This document shows positions 10,693-22,572 of a stretch of DNA of 64,000 bases, one piece after another. Origin of the DNA: Acanthochlamys bracteata. Taxonomy: Eukaryota > Streptophyta > Magnoliopsida > Pandanales > Velloziaceae. The stretch lies in contig CM034136.1 in NCBI GenBank assembly GCA_019914995.1, positions 1,503,270 through 1,567,269 on the forward strand, written 5' to 3'. The translations under genes were made by a program, and so were the position numbers. The notes beneath the pieces are model-generated. The model had not been told where the DNA came from. It saw only the letters and a list, made by a program, of their open reading frames with translations, and did not search any database. Positions within the stretch are counted from its first letter, which is position 1. Each line of letters starts with the position of its first letter.

Positions 10693-11740
10693 TAAATCTA
10701 TGCTAAAGACTCCACTACTAAGTGGAGCAAAGGAAGCAAAGTCTTAGTCTAACCAGATATTAAGAAATTGCCCATCAAACGAAAGCCGCAAGATGTTTTG
10801 TCCACGAGGTGTTGTTTGATGAAGATGGGTGGCTATTCCTATGTAAGGTTGTGGTTTTGGTTAGTGATGAAAGTGAGATTCTATGGCCTAAAGAACATTG
10901 GAATGGAAATTGTAAGCAGCTGAGGGGGATTGCCTTTAGCCCTAAGGGTTATAGGAGGTGTTCAATATAAAACACAGAAGAAGGAAGTGCGCATGGGAAG
11001 AATTTCTGAAACGTTTTGAACGATCGTCAACCGAACTTCTAACTCAACTTCACAATAGTGTTTTCTTTATTGCTCATTATTTCCTGCACATGTGCCCATT
11101 AAGATGGAAGATGTTTGCAATTGTTGGATTGCCCTAGGGTTAGTTAACTAGAGGACATGGAAATTTCACCTTGGAAAGAGATCTCTTACAACCACATCTT
11201 GTGTATATTGATAGATTTGAATGCACTATGCATGATCTTTTAAGAGAATTTGCACATAGTATATTACAAGCAGAAGTTTTACTCAGAACGTATATTTGAA
11301 ATATATCCACCATGTTGCTCCAAGATTGAAGTTGCGCCAATGATAATGATGAATCTGAAGAAGCAATTATCAAGTTCGACAAAGAAAGTGCATCTTTGAG
11401 ATTGTTCTGAATATTGCAAATATAAATAAATAAGGCATTAATCATATTTTGCAAAAACAACAAGCACGTTCGAGGTTTTTCAATTTTATCAATGCTCCTA
11501 TAAAAGATTTTCGCTCCCTCTTTATATACAATGAAATTGAGAGATGCCAATCATTGAAGTCTCCTCCGTCAGCATTCTACCACCATGCAAGAGCCTTACC
11601 ATTCTTTGACATAAGGTATACAGGCTTAACGCAACTTCTTTCATCATTGAAGGACTTGAACATTAGAAAAAATAGAGAATTGGAGATAGTATCAGTTCTT
11701 CCTAAGTTTGAAGAGACGTATCTCTTCTGAAATTCTAGGT
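10693..11740 (+). pseudogene. NBS-LRR disease resistance gene fragment, broken
   Basis: Starting near 10735 the plus strand reads KVLV-stop-TRY-stop-EIA (the NB-ARC RNBS-B type SKVLxTTRxxEIA), then RCFVHEVLFDEDGWLF near 10790, a SDESEILWPKEHW block, and WIALGLV near 11130. LERDLLQPHLVYIDR is followed by ECTMHDLLREFAHSI at 11215-11260, the conserved MHDLLR of the plant NB-ARC ARC2 region. A first LRR-like tract near 11580-11660 reads AFYHHARALPFFDIRYTGL. The P-loop half is missing and several stops and frameshifts interrupt the rest. The fragment begins at the gypsy LTR border, so the element probably inserted in or next to it. Confidence 0.8.
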
Positions 11741-12928
11741 CACACTACAACAATAGTTGCTAGGAAAATCGTGGACAGACAATTGCAGTGGATGTGAGAA
11801 ATTGTGACCACGAGGTTTGCCCAGAGCGGCCAGTTTGTACCGACCACATTCTCAACAAAGGTGAATTATTTTAGAGGATGTTTGGACCATTTAAAATAAA
11901 GAGCTTTTTTAAAGGAGAAAAAGAACTTATTTTGAAACTTTTTAGTAAACATGTTTGATTTTGACCTAAAAACAAATTATATATATATATATATATATAT
12001 GTTACTTATAATTTGTCTGTATTTTTCAAAATTCTAATTTAAAAAAAAATATCATAGAAAACTTATAGGAAAACGAGAAGTTAATATAAAGTTTTTATAA
12101 ACACTACCAAAAATGCCCTTAATATTCATTAAATTGAATACAATCCACATTTGTGGTCTAGTTTAGTTCTTTATTTGGGCAATGTTGCGGTTAGTGTTAT
12201 AGTTTTAGTTTGAGCTATGCGCTCTGCATTAATGCATCATAATACACGGTTGATTCTGTTATACTGAATCATATTACATACTGCCGGTACTTCTTTATTT
12301 ATGTCTACGTCAAGACCTACATGATATGCTTTTAACTTTTCTTCTTTTTTCCACTTTAATTATGCAAAATAGCTATAAGATACCGATTGTAATTTTGAGG
12401 AATAATGTGTTCTTAAATGTGAATCTTTTAGCTAGGATGGGGAAGAGGGTGAATACAGACCTTATAAGGCCCAGTATGATATTTTGATAGGCCTTTATAT
12501 GGGCTTTCATACTGCATCAGAATCCCATTGAGTCTATGATATGAGTTTTCAAATTCGTTACTCTCTCTTTTGGGAAAGAGGTGAATACAGACCTTATTGT
12601 GAAGATTATTTGTCCACTTTTGGGGTGCATTAAAATTTTGAAGATGGTCTTAGCAAGAGTGGTTGTATGGCACTTTCCTATATCCAAATCGTGTATATTT
12701 TGTCTAAACAAAATTCATATATTTTGTTCCACAATTTAAGCGTGTTTTATTTGTCTCAAATTCTATTTCTTTCTGCTAAAATTGAAGATCAAAATACTTT
12801 ATATATTTTAATTACTACTACAAATTCTATTTATATTTTTATAATATTTTTATTTTCACTAAACATCATTTTGAATTCTATGTTAAGATTGTTTACTTTT
12901 ATAAAACTAAATTTTTTGTCAAAAAATT
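11741..12928. other. AT-rich intergenic stretch with a TA microsatellite
   Basis: No coding similarity was recognised. It contains a (TA)n run at about 11979-12000. A short direct repeat of about 27 bases, containing GTGAATACAGACCTTAT, occurs near 12440 and again near 12575. A CACTACAACAA tract at 11753 resembles a CACTA transposon tip, but no partner end was found. Confidence 0.5.
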
Positions 12929-13126
12929 GAATTCTGATGAGTTCTATATTTTACTTTACAATAAAATTTTTAGTTTTTCAACTCACTTTTGAAACGCAAA
13001 AAGTCATTTTCAATATTCATTGCAAAAAAAAATGAATTATGATGAGTTCTATATTTACTTTTCAATAAAAATTTTATTTTTTAAACTCATTTTAAAACAT
13101 AAAAAGTCATTCTCAATATTCACGTT
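12929..13126. repeat. Two-copy tandem duplication, unit about 105 bp
   Basis: The unit beginning GAATTCTGATGAGTTCTAT (12929) recurs as GAATTATGATGAGTTCTAT (13034). Both continue into a shared AAAAAGTCATT-TCAATATTCA block. The copies differ at scattered positions and by short indels, so this is an old local duplication in AT-rich DNA. Confidence 0.75.
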
Positions 13127-13689
13127 CAACTAGAAATAAATATAAAAACTAAATTTACTTATAACAACTATTTTTTAAATAATCCAATTTTTGTAATTCA
13201 CTTTAAAAAAGAATAACGAGTTCTTAACATATTTTATTTGTTATTTTAAATTGTACTTTCATTAACCTTTACTTTTTCTTGAAATTTATTTTTATAAAAT
13301 TTATTTTTAAAAACTAACTTCTAAAAAAACTAAAACACAGTCTTGTTATGCACAGCACTATGAAGCACCGCATGATACATATGAGCTATGAAATCTTCTC
13401 ATCTCCTCTTTTGCTCGTGCTATGAATTATTCTAGAGATCAGAACATAATGGTCCAATTTTTACAAAAGTTTTTGTTTTTGGTGACGTGCGATTGCAGAG
13501 TAAGACGCGTCAGTGTTATTATTATAATAATATATAATCTCTTTAGGACCAGAACCAGAAGCACTTCAATAGATAGAGACCTGCTAAACGACAAAATAAT
13601 GAGCTTAATTTAATTAAATAGTAGATTTAATTAAATAGTAGAAGGTTTGTTGCGTTTGCTTTTGTTTTGGACTCGTCCGCGTGTTGCAG
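13127..13689. other. AT-rich intergenic stretch
   Basis: Nothing coding was recognised. TTTAATTAAATAGTAGA is duplicated side by side near 13606-13640. Confidence 0.4.
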
Positions 13690-14452
13690 AAACCGTCGAT
13701 TCCTACGATAAATTGGTTCAAATTTATAAAAAAATTATTTATGTAATTAATTTATTTTGATCTGTTTTTGATCCGTTCGATCCGCTCATCCGAATCAAAT
13801 CGAATTAATTTTTTTAAAATTAATTACAAAAATTTTTAAAAATTAATTAAAAAATTTTAAGTTGATGATATATTTAATATAAAAATAATTATTAATAACT
13901 CTATATTGAAAAATAATATGTAATTTAAATTTTATATTTAGATATGATAATGCAAAAATATAATTGTTTATATCTTATTTGTAAATATCAATTATTAGTG
14001 ATTTTTAAATTTTTATATTATAAAATATTTAGAATCAAATATGTATACCTAAAAAAAAATTTTATATCTCTTTTATAATTTTTCTATTTTATTAATTTAT
14101 TTTTTCTAATCTTCTTATTTATTTAAATATTTTTTATTATAAATTTTAGTTGTTATTGTTGTTATTGGTGGTGGTAATACTTTAATTTTCGCTGTGATTA
14201 TTATTGCTGTTGTTGTTGATAGTAATGCTATAATAAAAATATTTTAATTTTTTGCTATGATTACTATTGCTATTATTATTGGTAGTAGCATTGGCAATAG
14301 ATTTGTTACTGTAATTATTATTATTATTAATTAAAAATATTTTAATATTAATTGATCCGACGGTTCGACCGGTTGATCCGATAATTTGACTCAAGAACCA
14401 TGACCCGGACAATTTTCCGGTTCGATGTTCGGTCCGATTCTTACAACTATGG
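13690..14452. mobile_element. Possible non-autonomous hAT-like element
   Basis: The left side (13750-13810) carries GATCCGTTCGATCCGCTCATCC and the right side (14350-14450) carries GACGGTTCGACCGGTTGATCC, then GGTTCGATGTTCGGTCCG, ending TTACAACTATGG. The right end read in reverse (CCATAGTTGTAAGAATCGG) resembles the start of the hAT element at 61551 (CATAGTTTTAAAACTCGG). The interior is AT- and GTT/ATT-rich microsatellite-like sequence (14150-14335) without coding content. Ends are approximate and no target duplication was found. Confidence 0.4.
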
Positions 14453-15904
14453 CGGGAGCAGGGGCACTTCTGTTTTCATAGGATAATTTTTCGAATTCTG
14501 TTCCACTAATCACCTTCATTAGCTAATCGAAGCTCTCCCGGTAAAAGAAAAAAAAAACTTTCTTAAGCGACATTTATTTGGATCTGACTCAAAGCTACTG
14601 ATTTTAGCTTAAATTAAACTCAAAAGAATAGTACGTAATGCTATAAAAAATTTTTAAAATAATAAAATATAAAAAATTCACTTCAGTATAACTTTTTATT
14701 TTTAAAAATATTATTCTTAATATTTACTTTTTATTTTTTTAAAATCATTTTTTGTAATTTACTTTCACGTTATTAACAACTCACTTTTAATTAAATAAAC
14801 TCGCCCAAAAGAATTCTTATGTTAGAATTAAACACTTTTTAAGTAAATTAAAGCTAGCAATTTATAAGAACACTACATATAATCGTCAACGTTGCCGACT
14901 GTGCAATAGTTAATTAGGAACTAATAAGATCTGCTAACTATTAAACAAGATACAAGGACCAATCTCGTAAATATCGAGAATGCGTGATTATTTCTCTTTC
15001 TTATTTTTGTCACACTTAATTTCTATGTTGAAAATTTTGTTAGTTGTTGTTTTCTGTGGTGTATGAAACGAGAGAAAACCAGGGAAAGAACCAAAACATA
15101 AAGTAATGGGTTCGATAATAGGAAAACCAAATTTCCTTTTCTTAGAGAGAAAGATTAATATTAATTTATTCATACATTTTTTTTCTTAAAACGGGTCATT
15201 TGAAATGCTTAACTAAATTTTTTAATATATTTTTTTAAAAAAATTACAAATAAACTTGACTTTTAAATTCAAAATTTATATATATAATTCACCAAAAAGC
15301 TATTAAAATTTTGGTTAAATGCATTAACAATTGAGAGTGACAAACTTCGTATTTTTTGTGCTTTCTTGTTCTAGCGGCTTGCTTATTTCTTCTCAAATAA
15401 TTTCAGAAATTATATTTTTTTTTAAATTATTTTTGAATAATTTTTTATGTTAATTGTAAATTTTTTCTTCAATTTGACATCTTAATAATTTACTTTATAA
15501 AATTTATTTCTTTTTTACTTTATTTTGGATTATTCTGAAATTTGATTCTTTTCTTTTAAGAATTTAAACTCATATAACAGAAAATTATAGAAGCTAATAG
15601 TATTTGAGGGTAAATAGTTTCTATATACTTCTTGTGTATCAAAACGGGCCCCACAATTAAAATTTGAAACGTGTCCATTACAATACAATAATTAAAATAA
15701 AATGATTTTTCAGTTTGGTCTTACATAGCAATGTTTGAAAAATATGATATAGACTTTTTTGAATTGGCCGGCACTCTACTATATTGTTTTGCATAACTTT
15801 ACTAACTTTAGTTGAATTTCAGAATTGTTTTACAAAATAAAGCCCACTTCTTAGGGTGTGTTGCAGTTAGCTCAGAAGTGAGTTTTCTAAAAATAGAATT
15901 CAAG
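14453..15904. other. AT-rich intergenic stretch
   Basis: No gene or element was recognised. Homopolymer A/T runs are frequent and short open frames have no recognisable similarity. Confidence 0.5.
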
Positions 15905-16127
15905 ATAATAAAGTTCAGAGTGGTAACTGAAATATGTGAAACGAAATTTCTAATATGTTTGGTGAAAGTATTCAGTGTGGAAATGAGTTCGAAATTGCAA
16001 TTAAAATACGTGAAATATAATAAAGTTCAGAGTGGTAACTGAAATATGTGAAACGAAATTTCTAATATGTTTGGTGAAAGTATTCAGTGTGGAAATGAGT
16101 TCAAATTGCAATTAAAATACGTGAAAT
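15905..16127. repeat. Near-perfect two-copy tandem duplication, period 112 bp
   Basis: The block starting ATAATAAAGTTCAGAGTGG at 15905 is repeated at 16017. I see one difference over the unit, a missing G (GTTCGAAATTG against GTTCAAATTG). Such identity implies a recent duplication. It is non-coding as far as can be seen. Confidence 0.9.
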
Positions 16128-16204
16128 ATAATAAACTTTAAATTCGATGGAAGAAAGTAGAGTTAGGAGCAACTGAAACATGCCCTTACTGATGGTTGCA
16201 ACTT

Positions 16205-19050
16205 ATTAGATTCGTAAGCAATATTATCAAAATCAATCCAGACTACTCGGATTGATTCGAGAATGGCCAATTCATAACCTAAATCGACAAGAGCTTGTAA
16301 ATAATCTACTGAAGCAGATGGACCGCGTTGACCTGGATTGACTCGTGTGGTTTTCGAATCGATTCGTTAAACCGTCCGCTTGGGTCGATCCATTAAACCG
16401 TCCTCATGCATATTTTCTTCTTCATATGGGTTTTGTTCACCGGCTTCGGCTTTTCGCCCTATGTTAATTCCAGTTCTAGTTCCGTCGTATTTGTTGCTCC
16501 GCCCGGCCCGTCATTTCATCGCTTCACTTTTCTTCATTTAGGTTTGTTCTTCGACTTTTCGCTCGCTATCTTCTTCCTTTCCAGCTCAGTCGAAGTCGTT
16601 ACTTTGGTCAATCAATTTTATCGCTCTGCTCTTCTGCACGCCTACAATCGTCACCTCTCCTACTCTGCTCCGCTTCGTCATCATCGCTCTACACCCTACT
16701 CCTCCCAAGCAATAGTTTGCTCCACTGTTTCAATTACAATTTCATCAATTGTGATTTTGGTCTGCTCTACTGCTTCGGCTGCTTTCGCTCTTCTATATTC
16801 AATGTCGTAACCTGATCGAAATCAACTGTTCAGATTCAGCCTACCTTCTGGTGCTGCAAAATGTGTGCTATTGGCTCCAATCCTTCTTCTAACTGTGCTA
16901 CACATCTACAATAATTTCACAAAATTGAAGTTTTTTAAGAGTGAAAAATGATTTTCTTGGAATCACATCTTGGTATGCAACTATTGTTCACAAACAATTG
17001 CAGGAGGTGGTATTAACAGATTTAAACAATACTCAGCTGGAGTGAAAGTAGATATTGGAGTTTGCAAGAATGTTCCTACCGACATTGACTATTAGATAAA
17101 GCTATACGTTGATGACTTTTTCTTAAAAATAAGAAGACATCAAGAAATGCTCGATAAACAAAATACATTTAGCCGACAACACGAAGAATGTGAATAGCAA
17201 GCTTACAGTACATTCAGCAAAGCTAAAGCTGTTCTTTTATATCAAGAGCAAAGCATATCAACATGAAGTGCAGAGAGTCATATAAATAGAGAAAAAGTAT
17301 TCTACTCACGAAGAAAAAGAGTTAGTGCCTATGGATTTATTTCGTGCCAAGAACCACTCGTAATTCACAACCTACTTTGAAGAGTACTTTGCAGAATAAG
17401 GAGGCTATAGAAAATGTTGAATTACTATATCTACATGTAGTATTGATGCATGTATATCTGTTAATGCTATTAGGTTAATGAATGTTCAACTTATTGTAGA
17501 TGTTATTATTAGCAAGGGTGCAGGTTATAAAGCTCTCCATTATCATGCTTTTAGATTTTTTTTTTTTGAATAAGATTGTTAAAGAAACGAGGGACTATGC
17601 TGATAGCTATGGTGATGTATGAAAAAGAGCGGAATGCACCATTCTTGGTAATGGATGGTTAGATCAAAATAAAAGAATCCTTATTAATTTTTTAGTTATT
17701 TCCTAAAAAGTATTTTTTCACAAATCCGTTAATGCATTTGATACTTACAAAACTGTAGAAATGTTATGGAAGTTGTTTAGAAAAGTTGTTTATATGTGGG
17801 TGCTAAAAATATGGTTCATTTTGTAACTGATAATGCATTCAATTGTATCAGAAACCATATTCATTTTGGCTGTTTGGTTTGATGGTCTGAAATTTGCTGT
17901 CGTCTTTCTAACATTTGACTTAAGAGAAATTTCACATGTTCCTTCAATAATTAAGTGTTCTGATGATGGTTAGTTGCTAGGAATGCTCTTGTCAAATAGC
18001 TGCACTTGGATTGAGTATGCATTTGAATTTCGTGATAGAATTTGCTTTGAAAATCTAAAGATACTTTTCTACTACTTTCTCTTACTGGTATTTCTTCTTC
18101 AGTTTTCTCTAACTTTTTTTTAGTAGACATTCAAGCTATTTTCCATTCGAATGCTTTTATCTCTTCAGAATTTCCGCATATTCTAATAAAAATTTTCATG
18201 TTTGATGTTACATAATCTATTGGATTAAAATTTGAACTTGAACAACAAGGCTGCGCAAAAATTGTAGCAATTTTGTCCTTTTATGCAACTTGCAGTTAGA
18301 TTTTCAGCTCAACTTGCTCTAGTTTTCTGCAATCTCTTAACAAGTAGCTATGCTAGAAATATGCATTACATATCAGTGCCAACCTCCCTGAATAGACTCC
18401 CTCACTTCATGTTTTTGCATCTTCTTACAGGAAATTATGGTAGATAGCAGTCCTATTTCTGCTATAGACAAGTTCGGGTCCAATGAGCAGAAATTTGGAT
18501 GTTGTTATTACTGTTTGGAGGATGTTACTGCAGCCCTAGTTCTAGTTGCAGGAAATTACTTTTGGGATGTTATTGCTGTTGATTGTAACTTGATATTGTG
18601 CTTGTAGTTTAAACTTGATATTGGTTAGCAACTTGATGTTAGAAAGATTATATATGCATTGGAGAAATTATTTTATGGTATTTTGATATTAAAAGTTTGG
18701 AACTAGTAGTTAAAAGATGGATGTTATTGCAGTTGCAATGTTTTTAACTACTTCCGCTAAAGGGAAGAAGTATTATGTATGTTATTGATGTATTTTTAAC
18801 TTGGATGCTATTGGCATTTGGAAGAACATATTCATATGAATGGAATGTTATCGCTCTTAATTGCTGTTTGAAAAAAGTTGGTTGGAATCTGAATAGAATG
18901 ACACAGCTTGATCCTATTGGACATTTTGGAGTCTCTGATTCACTGCTGATCTCGATGAGGTTGATCCAGCATTGACCCGCCATCATCTGTTGATCTTAGA
19001 AAAAATAGCTCACCATTTAGACCGGTTCAGACAACACTATTCTTAAGGCA
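16205..19050 (+). mobile_element. Decayed hAT element, copy 2
   Basis: A GATTGATTCGAGAATGG and AAACCGTCCGCTTGGGTCG type terminus at 16240-16400 is followed by a C/T-rich leader (16410-16800), a broken transposase (16940-17870) and a non-coding tail. The tail runs to a possible end with TTTAGACCGGTTCAGAC near 19020. Layout and transposase reading match the hAT element at 61551, in the same orientation. The borders are approximate and no target duplication was identified. Confidence 0.6.
16940..17870 (+). pseudogene. hAT transposase remnant (BED finger and DUF659 parts)
   Basis: The reading ILVCNYCSQTIAGGGINRF near 16968 is a BED-type zinc finger start. It is followed by KQYSAGVKVDIGVCKNVPTD and then RRHQEMLDKQNTFSRQHEE near 17130-17190. 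These match in order the reading from 62150-62440 of the other hAT copy. DUF659-like blocks follow: SKGAGYKALHYHAF near 17515, and VHFVTDNAFNCI near 17815. Multiple stops and frameshifts separate them. The copy is inactive but useful because it preserves CGA where the other copy has TAA. Confidence 0.8.
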
Positions 19051-22000
19051 CATTAGGAAACCTATTAAATTAGAAAGTAATATGAGTGGTGCACATTTTT
19101 GTATTATGACAATTGCTCTAATTCTTCTTAATATATATGATGTAGGATTGATGTCATCACTTCAGAAGTCTGCTCAACGTACGTGATTCACGGTGTGTTT
19201 TTTTTTTAATTTTTTAGTATAAGAAATATTTTTTAAAAAGTCATTGTTTTGAAAAACAAATTTTAAAAAAAAATAAGTAATAAAAATAATTATTATAAAA
19301 AATATAGGATAATTAGAAGTAATATTTTATGAAACATTTCACTTTCAGGTGTAAAACAATACAGCCTTTACCGTTCTTTTCTTGTAATTTAGTTTTTCTC
19401 TTTTAATACCCGAAGCCATTACAATCATTCATAACTCTCCAGAGTTTTTTTAATTGCTAAAACAAGCCGGCTGTCTGCATTCTTATTAAAAATTGCAATA
19501 TAACATTTACTTTATAAAATAAAATTTTTTTAATGAATGATATTTTAAAAAAATTTTAGAAAATGAATTTGAAGTTTTATAAAAAATAATATATATATAT
19601 ATAAATTTTACAACACATAAATTTTTTATGTTTTAAATTTTAAAAAGTTATTATAAAATATTATAAAAAATTAATCAAAATTATGAAATATTTATTTAGA
19701 ATGACATGTGTTTCAAAGATTAAGTCAAACGTCCCTGCAGTGATTCGGAATTTTATTTCATTGATTCCAAACTTTTCGTATCATATGTATATCACCATAT
19801 GAGTTATTTTTTTAACCTTTTTTTAGAAAGCATGCTTATTTGTTTAAAAATAAGTTTTTTTGAAATCTTAGAAAAAAGATATTACTAAAATATAAGTTTA
19901 TAAAAATGAATAGTATAAAATATTACAAATAAATTTTTTTGTTAAAAAATATTTTCGATATCACTTACCACAAAATAAGAGCGTCTAAAACGAGAGAGTT
20001 GACAGGAAAATCTTGTGAACGTAACGGGAGTGACGTCTTCTGATCGTAACGGGACCTTCTGTTGAGTCTCTGTTGAAGAATAAGCACACAGTAGTATTAG
20101 AACAGTAGTCGCAAGTTCAAGTTTTTCACGAGGCTCAAGAGCGTTGAGATCAATAGATATATATTACTTTCCTGCATACGTGCATGCTGGTGTAGCTCAG
20201 CTCCATCAAACTTGTGTGACATGTCTTTGGTTACTCTTTGAATCAGATACTGTTAATTGTTATTAGACCTTTTTTCTTAACCTATTGTTTGAACAATGAT
20301 ATGTATTTGCTTTCTTATATATTTTGTGAATAATAGTTTGCTACCTCTACCAAGTAATAAAGGAAGAGATTGATTGCAGAATGAATTAAAAAGCACCCTG
20401 CACCTCCAACTCAAAACATTGATTTGTTTAACCTTGTGTTGAATGTAGCATATTAATATTATGAAATTACTTCAAAAATAAAATATTTTTATTTATTAAA
20501 AAATTTTAAGATTGAATTTATTTTTTAATTAAGTAAATATTAAAAATTAACATATAATTATTAATTTTTATAAATTTAACAATAAAATACTATAGAAAAA
20601 TTTTAAATTAGAAACTAAAACAATAAAATAAGTACTTATAAACAACCTCAAATATGTCCTATATGTATTTGTTTCTATTAACGAGACTTTAAGTGATCTG
20701 TTCGATCATTAGCTAGCATAGTAATTTTTCATTGCAGTGCATTAGAATTTAGAAGGTCGTATTAGATTTGGACTAGAAACGGTTTTTTTTGTTTTAGGTG
20801 GTTGGTCCAATAGACACGATCCAATCATGTATCAGAATCTCAGTAGTCGTAGTAGTAGACCAGCAGCAACTGAGTCAAAAGTCAAATATCCAACTCATGC
20901 TTGCTTCTGTATCTATCAAACCAAAACCAAAAACTTTCTCCTTCGCTCTACACTGGTACCACTCACTACAAGACAAAAACTAATTGATGACGCCAGCCTT
21001 TTAGCAAGCTGGTGCTTCCTTCTTTCTTCTTCTCCATACCAGTGCGTGATTCCGTCAGGAGTCTGCACCGTCCATTCACACCCATCATTTGATTCTTCAG
21101 AGTTCAGATAAATAAATCGGTTCCTTAAATAAACAAAGTAAATAATTGATTAAATTGTTAACTTTTTTTTTGGAATTAAATTTAACAATATCGACGAAAC
21201 GGCGCATGGTTTGTTTGGTCGGTCAGCAGCCGCGGGATGACACGAAACGGCGTGAAGTGGCTATATAGCATGTCGTCCCGCTCTTCTCTCTCATCTTCGT
21301 TTTTGTGAATCTTAACCTCTTAAATTTATATTTTGCAGATAAGACCAGCAAAGTTATAAAATAAGTAAATAGAGAAACTATTAAGATGGTTATGGCTAGT
21401 TTATGCGTCTTTTTGTAATAGCCAGCGGAAGATTATTATCAGACGGAAAGGTCGTTTGGGATTGTTTAATTTCAGAAAAAGTGGTTTAAGACAAATTTAT
21501 TTCGTTATTTCAAATAATATAAAATTTTCTAATAGATCATTATTTTATTTGTATAAATCTTTTAAAAACTTGTAAATTATAATAAGCTTCTAGAAAACAA
21601 AATTTTAAAACTTTAAAATACAACTAAATATAGACAAAACTCGAGAGTTAGGAAAGTCAAATAAATTGAATGCCGAATAAGACTTACCGTAAATAGAAAA
21701 ATAATAAATAAAACTCTGGGTATTTACCTAAGAAATAATGAGAAAGGAGATGTTTATAAATACTTCTAAATTAAATTTTTTTAAATAAATAATTTTTTTA
21801 ATTTTAACTAATTTTATATCTAAACAATAGTTAAAATAAATAATAAAAAATCTGATAATATAATACATTTTATATTATTTAAAATTTAAATAAAGTTTAT
21901 GAATTATTATACAAAATTTATAAAAAATATATAATATAAAGTGAAAATTATTCTATAAGTGTTGCCAATAAAAAGTTTCATCTCCACTCAAGCAAATAAA

Positions 22001-22110
22001 AGAAAAGTCGCAAAAGTAACTTCTGCTGTAATAAAGTCAAAACTCAAACATTGCTAAAAATCAAACACGAATTAGTACTAATTCTTAACCTATATTACAT
22101 TCGTATGCAA
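19051..22110. other. AT-rich intergenic region upstream of GID1
   Basis: No gene was recognised. Runs of A/T dominate, with a TA run near 19592. At 21197-21255 the phrase CGAAACGGCG occurs twice, beside a GGCTATATAGC TATA-like motif near 21259. This may be a distal promoter or unrelated sequence. Confidence 0.45.
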
Positions 22111-22123
22111 AATTTCTTCACTC

Positions 22124-22130
22124 TATATAA
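22124..22130 (+). promoter_or_regulatory. Candidate TATA box of the GID1 gene
   Basis: CTCTATATAACC about 445 bases upstream of the start codon has a good plant TATA form. The following 22200-22380 is strongly C/T-rich, as plant 5' leaders often are. The transcription start is not shown by the sequence, and a leader intron cannot be excluded. Confidence 0.4.
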
Positions 22131-22572
22131 CCTACATTGTCTTTCTTTAAATTTAATAAAAATTAATTTTAATCTAATTTATCTATTGTATGTTTTTTAC
22201 TCACTTCGGCCTCCCCAGGATTTGTCGTCTCTCTCGTTTCCTTATGCTTTCTCTTCTTTCTTTTCCCGTGCCCTTCTTTTTTTTGTTTTTTTCTTTTTTA
22301 TCTTCTCTGTCTCGTTCTGTTTGACTCTCTGTTTATCTCTCTTTTTTCAAACTTCTTTCTTTCTTCTCTTTTCTTGTGTTAGATGATACAAGATTCTTGT
22401 TATAAAAGACTCAGATTGGGAGAATGAAACACTGGGCGTGATTTGGTTTTCGTTTCTTGTTTGCTATTTTAGTTCAATCATAAGAGAAGGAGATGGCTGG
22501 CTGGCGTAATCATCTCTGTTCTTAGTAGAAGAAAGAACTTAAGCTGAGCCAAAGATTATTGATTCAGTGGCC

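Noticed and set aside
11753-11780. CACTACAACAA tip resembling a CACTA transposon end
   Set aside because: No matching inverted end, subterminal repeats or transposase nearby; the motif is short enough to occur by chance.
11979-12000. TA run as a possible regulatory element
   Set aside because: A simple microsatellite; similar runs occur at several other places in the window.
16406-16810. 134-codon open frame at the start of the hAT copy 2
   Set aside because: It overlaps the C/T-rich leader of the element; no BED finger or other domain is in this frame.
22051-22386. 111-codon open frame upstream of GID1
   Set aside because: It covers the candidate TATA region and a C/T-rich leader; the Phe/Ser/Leu-rich translation is what pyrimidine tracts give.
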